Notes: a model not told the origin generated them from the letters alone. Numbered from the stretch's first letter, positions 1-6,029 are shown. The stretch is DNA of 6,541 nucleotides from an uncultured Alphaproteobacteria bacterium (GCA_937868035.1 CALMLK010000461.1:1-6541); one strand, 5' to 3'. Numbers and translations are program-made.

Positions 1-1
1 C

Positions 2-253
2 CGCTTCGATGAGGCCGAAGAAAAGAGCGGCGAACTGTCGTGGCTCGGCAAGATTGACGCGGGTTCGCTCAAGATCAAGGTGGCCTCCACGATCGTGGCC
101 ATCTCCTCGATCCACCTGCTGCAGGTCTTCCTCAATGCCAACCAGTACACCAGCGACAAGATCATGTGGCTCACCGTCATGCACATGGCCTTCGTCGCAT
201 CCGCCCTGCTGCTCGCCTACATCGACCGCGTGATGGCCACGACCAAGAAATGA
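2..253 (+). CDS. UPF0114 / TIGR00645 family (YqhA-like) inner-membrane protein, C-terminal part
   Basis: Only the last 83 codons are in the window; the 5' end lies off the left edge. The visible protein has an acidic-basic stretch (FDEAEEKSGELSWLGKIDA), then a hydrophobic segment at fragment residues about 27-44 containing IVAISSIHLLQVF, and a second at about 54-74, ending with a short basic tail (MATTKK). The motifs SWLGK-D, AISSIHLL and the final LAYIDR match my memory of the E. coli YqhA family, multi-span inner-membrane proteins with no established biochemical role. The reading frame is open from base 2 to a TGA at 251-253. A GC-rich hairpin follows directly, so this is the end of its transcript. 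The genes downstream are on the other strand and show no functional link. The family call is fairly secure; the function is unknown. Confidence 0.85.
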   Translation, partial: RFDEAEEKSGELSWLGKIDAGSLKIKVASTIVAISSIHLLQVFLNANQYTSDKIMWLTVMHMAFVASALLLAYIDRVMATTKK

Positions 254-255
254 AA

Positions 256-285
256 AGGGCGGGGCTTGGCCCCGCTCTCTTGTTT
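256..285. terminator. Bidirectional intrinsic terminator between convergent genes
   Basis: GCGGGGC (259-265), loop TTG, GCCCCGC (269-275) form a perfect 7-bp GC stem, extendable by a G-U, a G-C and an A-T pair. On the + strand it is followed by TCTCTTGTTT. On the minus strand the stem is followed by CCCTTTTCATTTC. It lies right after the stop of the UPF0114 gene and 14 bases beyond the stop of the minus-strand ligase gene, so it can serve both. Confidence 0.75.
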
Positions 286-299
286 CCATCGCGCGCCGC

Positions 300-1676
300 T
301 CAGACCGTGCGCAGGTACCATTCGAAATCCCGCACGGTGGGCTCGGCGAAGAAGCGGTCCGCCTCCACCTCCTTCAACGTGCAGAAGGTATCCACGAACT
401 CCTTGCCGAAATATTCCTTCAGGATCGAGGCGCGCCAGAAGGCATCGATGGCATCGAACCAGTTGCCGGGAATATATTTGGCCCGCTTTTCATAGCCATT
501 GCCGACGACCGGATTACCCGGGTCTTCCTTTTCCGAAATACCGTAATGCATGCCCGCCAGGATGGCCGCCATGACCAAATAAGGGTTGGCATCAGCGCCA
601 GAGGGACGGTGCTCGATGTGGCAGGCCTTGGCAGAGCCTGCGGGAATGCGCAGGCTCACGGTGCGGTTGTTCACGCCCCAATTGGCGGCGACCGGCGCAT
701 AGGAGTTGCGGCGGAAGCGGCGGTAGGAATTGGCGTTGGGCGCGAAGATCAGCATGGATTCCGCCATGGCCGCCTTCAATCCGCCGATGGCATGCATCAG
801 CAACTGGTTCTCCGCCGGTACATCGGCGGCAAAGAGATTGTTGCCATCTTCATCGCCAAGCGACACATGCACATGCATGCCCGAGCCCGTCCATTGCGAA
901 TAGGGCTTGGCCATGAAGGTGGCGCAAAGCCCGTGCTTCTCGGCCGCGGCCTTGATGACACGCTTCAGCATGACGGCCTCGTCACAGGCCTTCAGAACGT
1001 CGGCGCGGTGACGCAACACGATTTCCATCTGCCCCGGCGCATATTCCGAGATCAGCGTCTTGGCAGGAAGCCCCTGCGCGTCGCACCAGGCATAAAGGTC
1101 CTTGAAGAACGGCCCGAAATCATCCGTGTCCTGAAGATAATAGGCCTGGTAGTGCTGCGGCCGCGCCTCGTTGATGAGCGACCGGGGCGGAATGGGTTTG
1201 CCCGCCAGCGCCGAGGCTCGGTCCATCAGGAAAAATTCAAGTTCGATCGCACCCACGGGCACCATCTTGAGATCTTCGGTGAAGCGGCGGATGATCTTCT
1301 CCAGCGCATTGCGCGGGTCCGCATAGGCAGGTGTGCCGTCAAGATCATGGATGGCCGCCACATATTGCGCTGTGTTCTCCAGCCACGGCACACGGTGCAG
1401 TGACCCCGGCACGGGCCAGAGCAGCAGATCGCGGTCGCCCTCGTCAAAGACCAGCCCCGTTTCGGGCACGTCCTGTCCGGTGGCATCGAGCACCAGCGCG
1501 GAGATGGGGAAGAAGCGGCCGTCGTTCCAGGCGGGCACCACTTCGTCGCGGCGCAGCACCTTGCCGCGCACGACGCCGCACAGATCCGTCCAGACGATCT
1601 GTACGCTGTCGATATCCGGGTTGGCATCGAGGAAGGCCTGCGCCTCGGCGCCGCGCTTGGGGGTGACATAGGACAT
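300..1676 (-). CDS. Glutamine synthetase family protein (gamma-glutamyl-amine ligase / PuuA-like)
   Basis: A 458-residue protein with the full glutamine synthetase fold. The N-terminal beta-grasp region (about 20-115) includes WTDLCGVVRGKVL at 29-41. The catalytic domain carries the expected metal- and nucleotide-site motifs: ELE (145-147), EYAPGQME (211-218), GSGMHVHVSL (264-273), NSYRRF (316-321), NRTVSLRIP (337-345) and HIEHRPSGADANPYL (353-367). The family joins glutamate to ammonia or an amine at the expense of ATP, in the cytoplasm. The length and the lack of an evident GlnA adenylylation-loop tyrosine motif suit the PuuA/gamma-glutamylpolyamine synthetase and related catabolic ligases rather than housekeeping GlnA, but the amine is not predictable. 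The ATG is well supported by GGGAGGAG at 1683-1690, 6 bases upstream. The gene starts 24 bp after the stop of the upstream aminotransferase on the same strand and is very likely co-transcribed with it. Confidence 0.9.
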   Translation of the reverse strand: MSYVTPKRGAEAQAFLDANPDIDSVQIVWTDLCGVVRGKVLRRDEVVPAWNDGRFFPISALVLDATGQDVPETGLVFDEGDRDLLLWPVPGSLHRVPWLENTAQYVAAIHDLDGTPAYADPRNALEKIIRRFTEDLKMVPVGAIELEFFLMDRASALAGKPIPPRSLINEARPQHYQAYYLQDTDDFGPFFKDLYAWCDAQGLPAKTLISEYAPGQMEIVLRHRADVLKACDEAVMLKRVIKAAAEKHGLCATFMAKPYSQWTGSGMHVHVSLGDEDGNNLFAADVPAENQLLMHAIGGLKAAMAESMLIFAPNANSYRRFRRNSYAPVAANWGVNNRTVSLRIPAGSAKACHIEHRPSGADANPYLVMAAILAGMHYGISEKEDPGNPVVGNGYEKRAKYIPGNWFDAIDAFWRASILKEYFGKEFVDTFCTLKEVEADRFFAEPTVRDFEWYLRTV

Positions 1677-1682
1677 TTTGAA

Positions 1683-1690
1683 CTCCTCCC
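1683..1690 (-). promoter_or_regulatory. Strong ribosome binding site of the glutamine-synthetase-family gene
   Basis: On the minus strand the sequence reads GGGAGGAG, then TTCAAA, then ATG: a near-perfect Shine-Dalgarno with 6-base spacing. It fixes the start at 1676. It lies in the 24-bp gap after the aminotransferase stop, so the second gene of the pair can be translated independently. Confidence 0.8.
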
Positions 1691-1700
1691 TTTCGGGATT

Positions 1701-3056
1701 TCAGCTCTTCAGCTCGGTGATGCAGCGGTCCAGGCTGCGGATCAGTGTATCGACGTGGTCGTCGGTGGTGGCCGGGCAGATGAGCATCATGTTGTGGAAC
1801 GGCGTGATCACCACGCCGCGGTTCAGGAGAAAATGATGCACGGCCTCGTCAATCGGACGGTGGATCACCTTCGACGCCTCGTAACCGTTTTTCGGACGGT
1901 CCGGGCAGCACATGAATTCCACGCGGGCTCCCACGCGGGTCACATGCCAGGGCACACCATGTTTGATGATGACATCCGCAATTCCCTTTTCCAGACGCCG
2001 CGCCCGGTTGATGAGCGGCATGAAGGCGTCTGGCGTGAAGAATGTCTTGAGCACCGTCTTGATGAGGGCGATCTGTATTTTCGAGCCTGACAATGTGGTG
2101 CCGATGCCGGAACGGCCTTCGCCCCGGCTCGCCAGGTATTCGCGGATGCGCATGGCAACGGCCGTTGAGAAACCGTAGGCCGCCGCGGGAATGCCGCCAG
2201 CGATGGGCTTTCCGAACACGAGGCCATCGGGCCGCAGCCCGGCCTCCCGCGCATAGCCACCGGGTCCGGAGGACAGCGTGTGCGTTTCGTCGAGGATCAG
2301 CAGCGTGCCCGTCTTTTCCGTCAGTACACGGAGTTTTTCGAGAAATCCCGGAGCCGGCAGCACCATGCCGATATTCGTCATCACGGGTTCGGCCAGCACG
2401 CAGGCCACATCGCCAGGTGCGAGAGCAGCTTCCAGCGCCGCCTCGTCGTTGAATTCCACGACCTTGGTAAAGGCCGTGAGGTCGCGCGGTTCTCCGACGA
2501 GACCTTCCACCATTTTCACCCGGCCGTCGTCTGCGGTGACGAAGGTGTCATCCACGCAGCCATGATAGCAATGATTGAAGACGAGGATTTTGCTCCGCCC
2601 CGTGATGGCGCGGCACCATCGCAGCACAGCGCGGTTGGCATCGGAGGCTGTGGCCGTCACCTGCCAGTAGGGAAGGCCGAAGCGGTCCTGGAGCAAGCCC
2701 CCCACCTCGGCTGCGTCTTCCGACGGCAGCATGGTGGTGAGGCCGGTGGCCCCTTCCCGCGCCAGCGTCTCTGCCACGGCAGGGGGTGAATGTCCGAACA
2801 TGGCGCCCGTGTCGCCCAGGCAGAAGTCGATGTAATGATTGCCATCCGCATCGGTGAGATCGACACCCGTGGCGTGGTTCACAAACAGGGGAAAGGGCGT
2901 TCCCCAGTCCACCATCCAGTGCATCGGAACACCGCGGAGCCAGTGCTCAGCCGCCTTCTCACCGAGCGCCCTTGAAATCGGATTGCGTTGCCGGAAGTGA
3001 GCCTTTTCACGCGTGATCATCGCCTCGACGGCGATGTCCGAAAGGGTTGAAGGCAA
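1701..3056 (-). CDS. Class III PLP-dependent aminotransferase, glutamate-1-semialdehyde-aminomutase-like group
   Basis: A 451-residue protein spanning the whole fold-type I class III aminotransferase. Landmarks are PFPLFV (55-59), the DLTDADGNHYIDFCLGD segment (66-82), the phosphate-loop-like ATASDANRA (135-143), the HCYHG stretch (162-166) that follows in GSAM-like enzymes, the cofactor aspartate in LILDETHT (D256), and the Schiff-base lysine in VFGKPIAGG (K283). Databases usually label this type 'aspartate aminotransferase family'. Beta-amino acid transaminases such as beta-phenylalanine aminotransferases also belong to this GSAM-like clade. A role in tetrapyrrole synthesis is unlikely given the neighbouring catabolic-type genes. 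The start is uncertain: no upstream in-frame ATG or GTG exists before a TAA, so TTG at 3056 is used (weak AGG 6 bases upstream). The first internal ATG (codon 13, at 3020) is the alternative. First gene of a likely operon with the glutamine-synthetase-family ligase. Confidence 0.85.
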   Translation of the reverse strand: MPSTLSDIAVEAMITREKAHFRQRNPISRALGEKAAEHWLRGVPMHWMVDWGTPFPLFVNHATGVDLTDADGNHYIDFCLGDTGAMFGHSPPAVAETLAREGATGLTTMLPSEDAAEVGGLLQDRFGLPYWQVTATASDANRAVLRWCRAITGRSKILVFNHCYHGCVDDTFVTADDGRVKMVEGLVGEPRDLTAFTKVVEFNDEAALEAALAPGDVACVLAEPVMTNIGMVLPAPGFLEKLRVLTEKTGTLLILDETHTLSSGPGGYAREAGLRPDGLVFGKPIAGGIPAAAYGFSTAVAMRIREYLASRGEGRSGIGTTLSGSKIQIALIKTVLKTFFTPDAFMPLINRARRLEKGIADVIIKHGVPWHVTRVGARVEFMCCPDRPKNGYEASKVIHRPIDEAVHHFLLNRGVVITPFHNMMLICPATTDDHVDTLIRSLDRCITELKS

Positions 3057-3158
3057 GATGAACCTGAAAGTTGTTTCCGTTGACCATGGCCTTAGCCGGG
3101 TTTAAGGGGCGACCTCAACCCCTCAGGTTTGCACTGCAACATAACTCAGGACTTGCCC
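3057..3158. promoter_or_regulatory. Divergent intergenic promoter region with a 7-bp inverted repeat
   Basis: This gap separates the minus-strand aminotransferase-ligase pair from the + strand D-amino-acid-transaminase-like gene and must hold both promoters. AACCTGA (3061-3067) recurs as its exact reverse complement TCAGGTT (3123-3129), about 55 bases away. Shorter nested repeats are AGGGG (3105-3109) with CCCCT (3119-3123) and GGGTT (3098-3102) with AACCC (3117-3121). A weak + strand promoter candidate is TTGACC (3080-3085) with TTTAAG (3101-3106), but the 15-base spacing is short. Repeats of this layout could be operator half-sites for a shared regulator; no regulator gene is visible in the window. 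Confidence 0.4.
3148..3151 (+). promoter_or_regulatory. Ribosome binding site deciding the start of the fold IV aminotransferase
   Basis: AGGA lies 7 bases before the ATG at 3159. The upstream in-frame TTG at 3129 has no comparable site and would add ten residues (MHCNITQDLP) unlike the family's N-terminus, so ATG 3159 is preferred. Confidence 0.65.
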
Positions 3159-4004
3159 ATGAGCCGCATCGCCTACGTCAACGGTCAATACCTGCCCGAA
3201 GCCGACGCCAAGGTTTCGATCTTCGATCGCGGCTTCCTCTTCGCCGACGGGGTGTATGAGGTGACGCCCATCGTGAACGGCAGGCTCGTGGATTATGACG
3301 CGCACATCGAGCGCCTGGACCGCTCCCTCAAGGAATTGCGCATGGCCTGGCCCTGCACGCCAGCCGAACTCCGCGCCATGCATGAGGAACTGGTGAAGCG
3401 CAATGCGCTCCGCGAAGGCATCATCTACATGCAGGTGACGCGCGGCGTGGCCGACCGCCAGTTCAATTTCCCCAAGGACGCAAAGTCCTCCCTCGTCGCC
3501 TTCCCGCAGGTGATGATGCTCGTCGACAATCCCAATGCCCGCACCGGCGTGAAGGTGGTGACGACGCCGGACATCCGCTGGCTGCGCCGCGACATCAAGT
3601 CGGTGATGCTGCTCGCCCCCGTGCTGGGCAAGCAGGAAGCTTATGAAAAGGGTGCAAGCGAAGGCTGGATGGTGGAGGATGGTTTCGTCACCGAAGGCAC
3701 GTCATCCAACGCTTACATCGTCAAGGACAACACCGTCATCACGCGGCCCCTGTCCAATCGCATCCTCGCGGGCTGCACCCGCCGTGCCCTCTTCCGCCTC
3801 GCCAGGGAGCATGGCGTGAAGATCGAGGAACGCGCCTTCACGCCGGACGAGGCTTACGCCGCGGACGAAGCCTTCCTCACCTCCGCCTCGCAATTCGTGA
3901 TGCCCATCGTGGAAATCGACGGCAAGCGCGTGGGCGGCGGACAGCCCGGGCCCATCACCCGCAAGCTCCGCGACTATTTCATGGAAGAAGTCCAGTCCGC
4001 CTGA
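3159..4004 (+). CDS. Fold-type IV PLP aminotransferase, D-amino-acid transaminase-like
   Basis: A 281-residue cytoplasmic enzyme of the D-alanine/branched-chain aminotransferase superfamily, close to the usual D-amino-acid transaminase length. The protein starts MSRIAYVNGQYL and shows FDRGFLFADGVYEV (22-35), TRGVADRQFNFP (94-105), the PLP lysine in WLRRDIKS (K147), KQEAYEKG (158-165), and the cofactor-site VTEGTSSNAY (177-186, E179). The order and spacing follow Bacillus D-amino-acid transaminase (K145, E177, R98, Y31), which moves amino groups between D-amino acids and 2-oxo acids. R100 and Y33 match Bacillus R98 and Y31, but the position of Bacillus H100 is F102 here, so specificity may differ from the classical enzyme. 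It is transcribed divergently from the class III aminotransferase operon and converges on the BKACE gene with 12 bp between stops. Superfamily assignment is firm; strict D-specificity is an inference. Confidence 0.85.
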   Translation: MSRIAYVNGQYLPEADAKVSIFDRGFLFADGVYEVTPIVNGRLVDYDAHIERLDRSLKELRMAWPCTPAELRAMHEELVKRNALREGIIYMQVTRGVADRQFNFPKDAKSSLVAFPQVMMLVDNPNARTGVKVVTTPDIRWLRRDIKSVMLLAPVLGKQEAYEKGASEGWMVEDGFVTEGTSSNAYIVKDNTVITRPLSNRILAGCTRRALFRLAREHGVKIEERAFTPDEAYAADEAFLTSASQFVMPIVEIDGKRVGGGQPGPITRKLRDYFMEEVQSA

Positions 4005-4020
4005 GATTGGCGGGTCTCAG
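3997..4020. terminator. Competing hairpins spanning two convergent stop codons
   Basis: CTGAGA (4001-4006) and TCTCAG (4015-4020) form a perfect 6-bp stem with an 8-base loop that contains or abuts both stop codons (TGA at 4002-4004 on +, TGA at 4019-4017 on minus). An overlapping 5-bp stem, CCGCC (3997-4001) with GGCGG (4009-4013), would exclude it. Neither is followed by a clear U-tract, so this is only a weak candidate for a shared 3' end signal. Confidence 0.35.
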
Positions 4021-4946
4021 AAACCCACCCGGTCGCCGCCCTTGAGGGCGAGCATCGCGCGCGCTTCCGCCGGCGTCGCAACTTCAAGGCCCAGTTCCTC
4101 GATGATGCGGCGGATCTTGGAAACCTGTGCGGCATTGTTGGGCGCCAGTTGCCCCTTGCCAAGCCAGAGTGAGTCTTCCAGCCCCACGCGCACGTTGCCG
4201 CCCAGCATGGCGGCCTGCGTGCAGAAGGCCATCTGGTTCTTGCCCGCTGCCAGCACGGACCAGCGGTAGCTGTCGCCGAACAGCTTGTCGGCGGTTTCCT
4301 TCATGAACATGAGATTGCGCATGTCGGCACCAATGCCGCCGAGAATGCCGAAGATCATCTGTACGAAGAAGGGCGGCTTCACCAGGCCCCGGTCCACGAA
4401 ATGGGCAAGCGTGTAGAGATGGCCCACGTCATAGCATTCGTGCTCGAAGCGCGTGCCATGCGTCTCGCCCAGTTCCTTGAGGATGCGCGTGATGTCGCCG
4501 AAGGTGTTGCGGAAGATGAAGTTGTCGGTGCCGCGCAGGAAGGGCTCTTCCCAGTCGTGCTTCCAGTCCTTGTAACGGTCGGCGAGACCGAAAATGCCGA
4601 AGTTCATCGACCCCATGTTGAGCGAGCACATCTCGGGCTTGGCCACGAGCGGCGCGGCCATGCGCTGGTCCACCGTCATGTTGGCCCCGCCCCCCGTGGT
4701 GATGTTGATGACGGCATCGCAGTTCTGCTTGATGCGCGGCAGGAACTGCATGAACACGTCCGGATCAGGCGTCGGCCGCCCATCCTTGGGGTCACGGGCG
4801 TGCAGGTGGATGATGGCCGCACCCGCCTTCGCCGCCGCTATGGACTGCTCCGCAATTTCGTCAGGCGTGACCGGAAGATGCGGCGACATGGTGGGCGTGT
4901 GGATGGACCCCGTCACCGCAACCGAAATGATCACCTTGTTCGCCAT
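4017..4946 (-). CDS. Beta-keto acid cleavage enzyme (BKACE, DUF849 family)
   Basis: A 309-residue TIM-barrel-type enzyme of the family typified by 3-keto-5-aminohexanoate cleavage enzyme (Kce). Members condense a beta-keto acid with acetyl-CoA, giving acetoacetate and a new acyl-CoA. Visible hallmarks are VTGSIHTP at 11-18, the zinc-binding HLHAR (H47, H49), ITTGGGANMTVDQR (82-95), KPEMCSLNMGSMNFG (103-117), FGILGGIGADMRNLM (199-213) and RVGLEDSLWLGKG (253-265, with E257 as the third zinc ligand). The family's terminal ATPAEARAMLAL follows at 290-301. The residue matching Kce Glu14, which I recall contacts the substrate amino group, is I15 here, so the substrate is probably not 3-keto-5-aminohexanoate. 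The protein is also some 30-35 residues longer than Kce, the extra length falling after the NFG motif. I chose ATG 4946 over GTG 4955 because GGAAGG sits 8 bases upstream of it and the family begins close to this Met. Confidence 0.9.
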   Translation of the reverse strand: MANKVIISVAVTGSIHTPTMSPHLPVTPDEIAEQSIAAAKAGAAIIHLHARDPKDGRPTPDPDVFMQFLPRIKQNCDAVINITTGGGANMTVDQRMAAPLVAKPEMCSLNMGSMNFGIFGLADRYKDWKHDWEEPFLRGTDNFIFRNTFGDITRILKELGETHGTRFEHECYDVGHLYTLAHFVDRGLVKPPFFVQMIFGILGGIGADMRNLMFMKETADKLFGDSYRWSVLAAGKNQMAFCTQAAMLGGNVRVGLEDSLWLGKGQLAPNNAAQVSKIRRIIEELGLEVATPAEARAMLALKGGDRVGF

Positions 4947-4954
4947 GTCGTGCA

Positions 4955-4960
4955 CCTTCC
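4955..4960 (-). promoter_or_regulatory. Ribosome binding site favouring the inner ATG of the BKACE gene
   Basis: On the minus strand GGAAGG precedes CACGACATG-type sequence with 8 bases to the ATG at 4946. For the alternative GTG at 4955 the purine tract overlaps or nearly touches the start codon, which is unfavourable. The rest of the gap (4961-5061) shows no convincing promoter; a GATATG-like box near 5016-5021 is the only candidate for -10 and has no clear -35 partner. Confidence 0.55.
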
Positions 4961-5061
4961 CTCACGCGCGGGCCTGTGATTGCGCCTGCGCCGCGTTGTT
5001 CTTGGAGGACCTGCATATCGCGAACGAAAGCGCATGTCACGGAACCCGCACATCCTCAAAT

Positions 5062-5095
5062 GAATGCGCCAGAGCACTTCTGCTCTGGCGCATTC
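5062..5095 (-). terminator. Hairpin after small exported paralogue A
   Basis: GAATGCGCCAGAGCA (5062-5076), loop CTTC, and its exact reverse complement (5081-5095) form a perfect 15-bp stem. It begins 22 bases past the stop of the small gene at 5117. On the minus strand only ATTTGAGG follows, so the U-tract is poor. It could be a terminator or a 3'-end-protecting hairpin. Its core GCGCCAGAGCA is the same as in the hairpin at 6450-6474. Confidence 0.65.
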
Positions 5096-5116
5096 CGGGA
5101 CGTTGCAGGCCGGCGC

Positions 5117-5407
5117 TCAGCCGCTCATGCCATACATCTGCTTGTGAGGATTGCTGCTGTTGCCGTTGTTGATGCCCCTGAGGTCGGCATCAGTGCCGCA
5201 GGCACCGTTGACCCAGTTCGTCACGCAGGCAAGGCGCAGTGCCTCATTTTGGTAGGGACTGGCGGGATACTGCTTCGCGAAGCGTTGCAGCTGCCCCATG
5301 TCCCCTGACGAAATGGCCCGCGCCAACGCAACGGCGTCGGGCGTCACGGCACCGGTAAAGGCAATTCCGGCAGCGGCGAAGATTGCAAGAATGGAAGTGC
5401 GACTCAT
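5117..5407 (-). CDS. Small exported two-cysteine protein of unknown function, tandem paralogue A
   Basis: A 96-residue protein that I cannot assign to a named family. Residues 1-20 (MSRTSILAIFAAAGIAFTGA) form a hydrophobic export segment with one early arginine. AVA at 25-27 is a plausible signal-peptidase I site, which would leave about 69 mature residues. Residues 28-60 (LARAISSGDMGQLQRF...QYPASPY...EALRLA) look like one short helical hairpin, reminiscent of a single TPR-like unit. C61 and C70 flank TNWVNGA and could form a disulfide, followed by GINNGNS (78-84) and a variable tail ending MYGMSG. GAGG sits 6 bases before the ATG. It is the most divergent of the three complete copies: 10 differences from copy B and 14 from copy C in the first 85 residues. 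Probable location is the periplasm or cell envelope. It has its own downstream hairpin. Confidence 0.8.
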   Translation of the reverse strand: MSRTSILAIFAAAGIAFTGAVTPDAVALARAISSGDMGQLQRFAKQYPASPYQNEALRLACVTNWVNGACGTDADLRGINNGNSSNPHKQMYGMSG

Positions 5408-5440
5408 GGTTCACCTCAGTGTGTTGCTACCCCTCGACAG
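5408..5440 (-). promoter_or_regulatory. Leader of paralogue A, resembling the other copies
   Basis: On the minus strand the leader reads GAGGGGTAGCAACACACTGAGG before the ribosome binding site and ATG. The leader of paralogue C shares GAGGGG, ACACAC and the TGA that follows with one gap, and the leader of B keeps the GGGGGAGCA block and the GAGG. I see no clear -35/-10 pair in the remaining part up to 5547. Confidence 0.4.
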
Positions 5441-5547
5441 CACATGTGGTGCAGCTGTTGCAGCCTGCAAGTGCGACAGAATGGCGATCACACGCAGAAA
5501 CTGAAGCGGGTGGAGTAGCAATTTTCAGAGAGATGATGAACAGAAGC

Positions 5548-5573
5548 GTGCCAGGGCACGAATGCCCCGGCAC
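5548..5573 (-). terminator. Hairpin after small exported paralogue B
   Basis: GTGCCAGGGCA (5548-5558), loop CGAA, TGCCCCGGCAC (5563-5573): 11 positions with one A-C mismatch. It lies 25 bases beyond the stop of the gene at 5599. On the minus strand GCTTCTGTTC follows, a poor U-tract. Its GCCAGGGCA arm resembles the GCCAGAGCA arms of the hairpins after the paralogues at 5117 and 6522. Confidence 0.5.
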
Positions 5574-5598
5574 ATGTGTTCTGACGGGCGATCCAGTC

Positions 5599-5892
5599 CT
5601 ACGCTGGCGCGGCGTAGCCGGAGTTCGGGCCGGGGCTGCTGCTGTTGCCGTTGTTGATTCCCTTGAGATCAGAATCACTGCCGCAGGCACCGTTGACCCA
5701 GTTCGTCTGGCAGGCAAGACGAAGCGCATCTGGCGTGTAGGGGCTGGCGGGATATTGCTTCATGAAGCGTTGCAGTTGCCCCATGTCACCGGACGAAATG
5801 GCCCGCGCCAATGCCATGGCATCAGGCGTCATGGCCCCCGTGAACGCGATACCAGCAGCGGCAAAGATGGCAAGAATGGAAGTACGGCTCAT
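5599..5892 (-). CDS. Small exported two-cysteine protein of unknown function, tandem paralogue B
   Basis: A 97-residue paralogue of the neighbouring small genes. The first 20 residues are identical to copies A and C. AMA at 25-27 is a possible signal-peptidase I site. SGDMGQLQRFMKQYPASPY (34-52) and DALRLAC follow, then C61/C70 around TNWVNGA, the SDSDLKGINNGNS run, and a tail ending SGYAAPA. It has 9 differences from copy C in the first 85 residues. The frame is open upstream as far as 6039, but that extension runs back through the hairpin of copy C and has no counterpart in A or C. The conserved MSRTS start at 5892, with GAGG 8 bases upstream, is therefore used. Function unknown; an envelope or periplasmic location is inferred. 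Confidence 0.8.
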   Translation of the reverse strand: MSRTSILAIFAAAGIAFTGAMTPDAMALARAISSGDMGQLQRFMKQYPASPYTPDALRLACQTNWVNGACGSDSDLKGINNGNSSSPGPNSGYAAPA

Positions 5893-5925
5893 GTGAGTGA
5901 CCTCAAACGTTATGCTCCCCCGCCT
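5893..5925 (-). promoter_or_regulatory. Leader of paralogue B
   Basis: On the minus strand a GGGGGAGCATAACGTTTGAGG segment precedes the start. It keeps the purine-rich block, AGCA and the GAGG of the leader of paralogue A. A weak promoter candidate farther up is TTGCCA with CAGAGT at 17-base spacing (minus strand, about 5924-5957). It matches consensus poorly. Confidence 0.35.
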
Positions 5926-5993
5926 CTTCACTCTGCCACCCGCATTTCCCGATGGCAAGAATGAAGCATCGCGACGGCACGCACCAGAAAGTG

Positions 5994-6029
5994 AAAAAAT
6001 TGCGCCAGGACTCCGGAAGTCCTGGCGCA
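5994..6029 (-). terminator. Intrinsic terminator after small exported paralogue C
   Basis: TGCGCCAGGACT (6001-6012), loop CCGGA, AGTCCTGGCGCA (6018-6029): a perfect 12-bp GC-rich stem. On the minus strand it is followed at once by ATTTTTT (6000-5994). This is a textbook rho-independent terminator, 20 bases past the stop of the gene at 6050, and it separates that transcript from the next copy. Confidence 0.88.

Noticed and set aside
546..1403. Long + strand open frame (285 codons) opposite the glutamine-synthetase-family gene
   Set aside because: It is antisense to a gene with every expected catalytic motif. Its translation is arginine-, histidine- and glycine-rich without recognisable motifs, typical of a shadow frame in GC-rich DNA.
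1701..3056. Housekeeping hemL (glutamate-1-semialdehyde aminomutase for haem synthesis)
   Set aside because: The fold and lysine motif are similar, but the PMHWMVDW segment near the N-terminus and operon pairing with a GS-type ligase suit the catabolic aminotransferase relatives better.
3129..3158. TTG-initiated extension of the D-amino-acid-transaminase-like protein
   Set aside because: No ribosome binding site precedes it and the family N-terminus starts at about the ATG 3159, which has AGGA 7 bases upstream.
4401..4979. + strand open frame of 192 codons opposite the BKACE gene
   Set aside because: It is a shadow of the DUF849 coding sequence; the product has low-complexity R/V/H-rich character and no start signal.
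5383..5964. + strand frame of 193 codons across the small-gene array
   Set aside because: It is antisense to copies A and B. The repeated VAVVD...GTVDPVR segments in it are only the reverse reading of the conserved Asn-Trp-Val and GINNGN codons.
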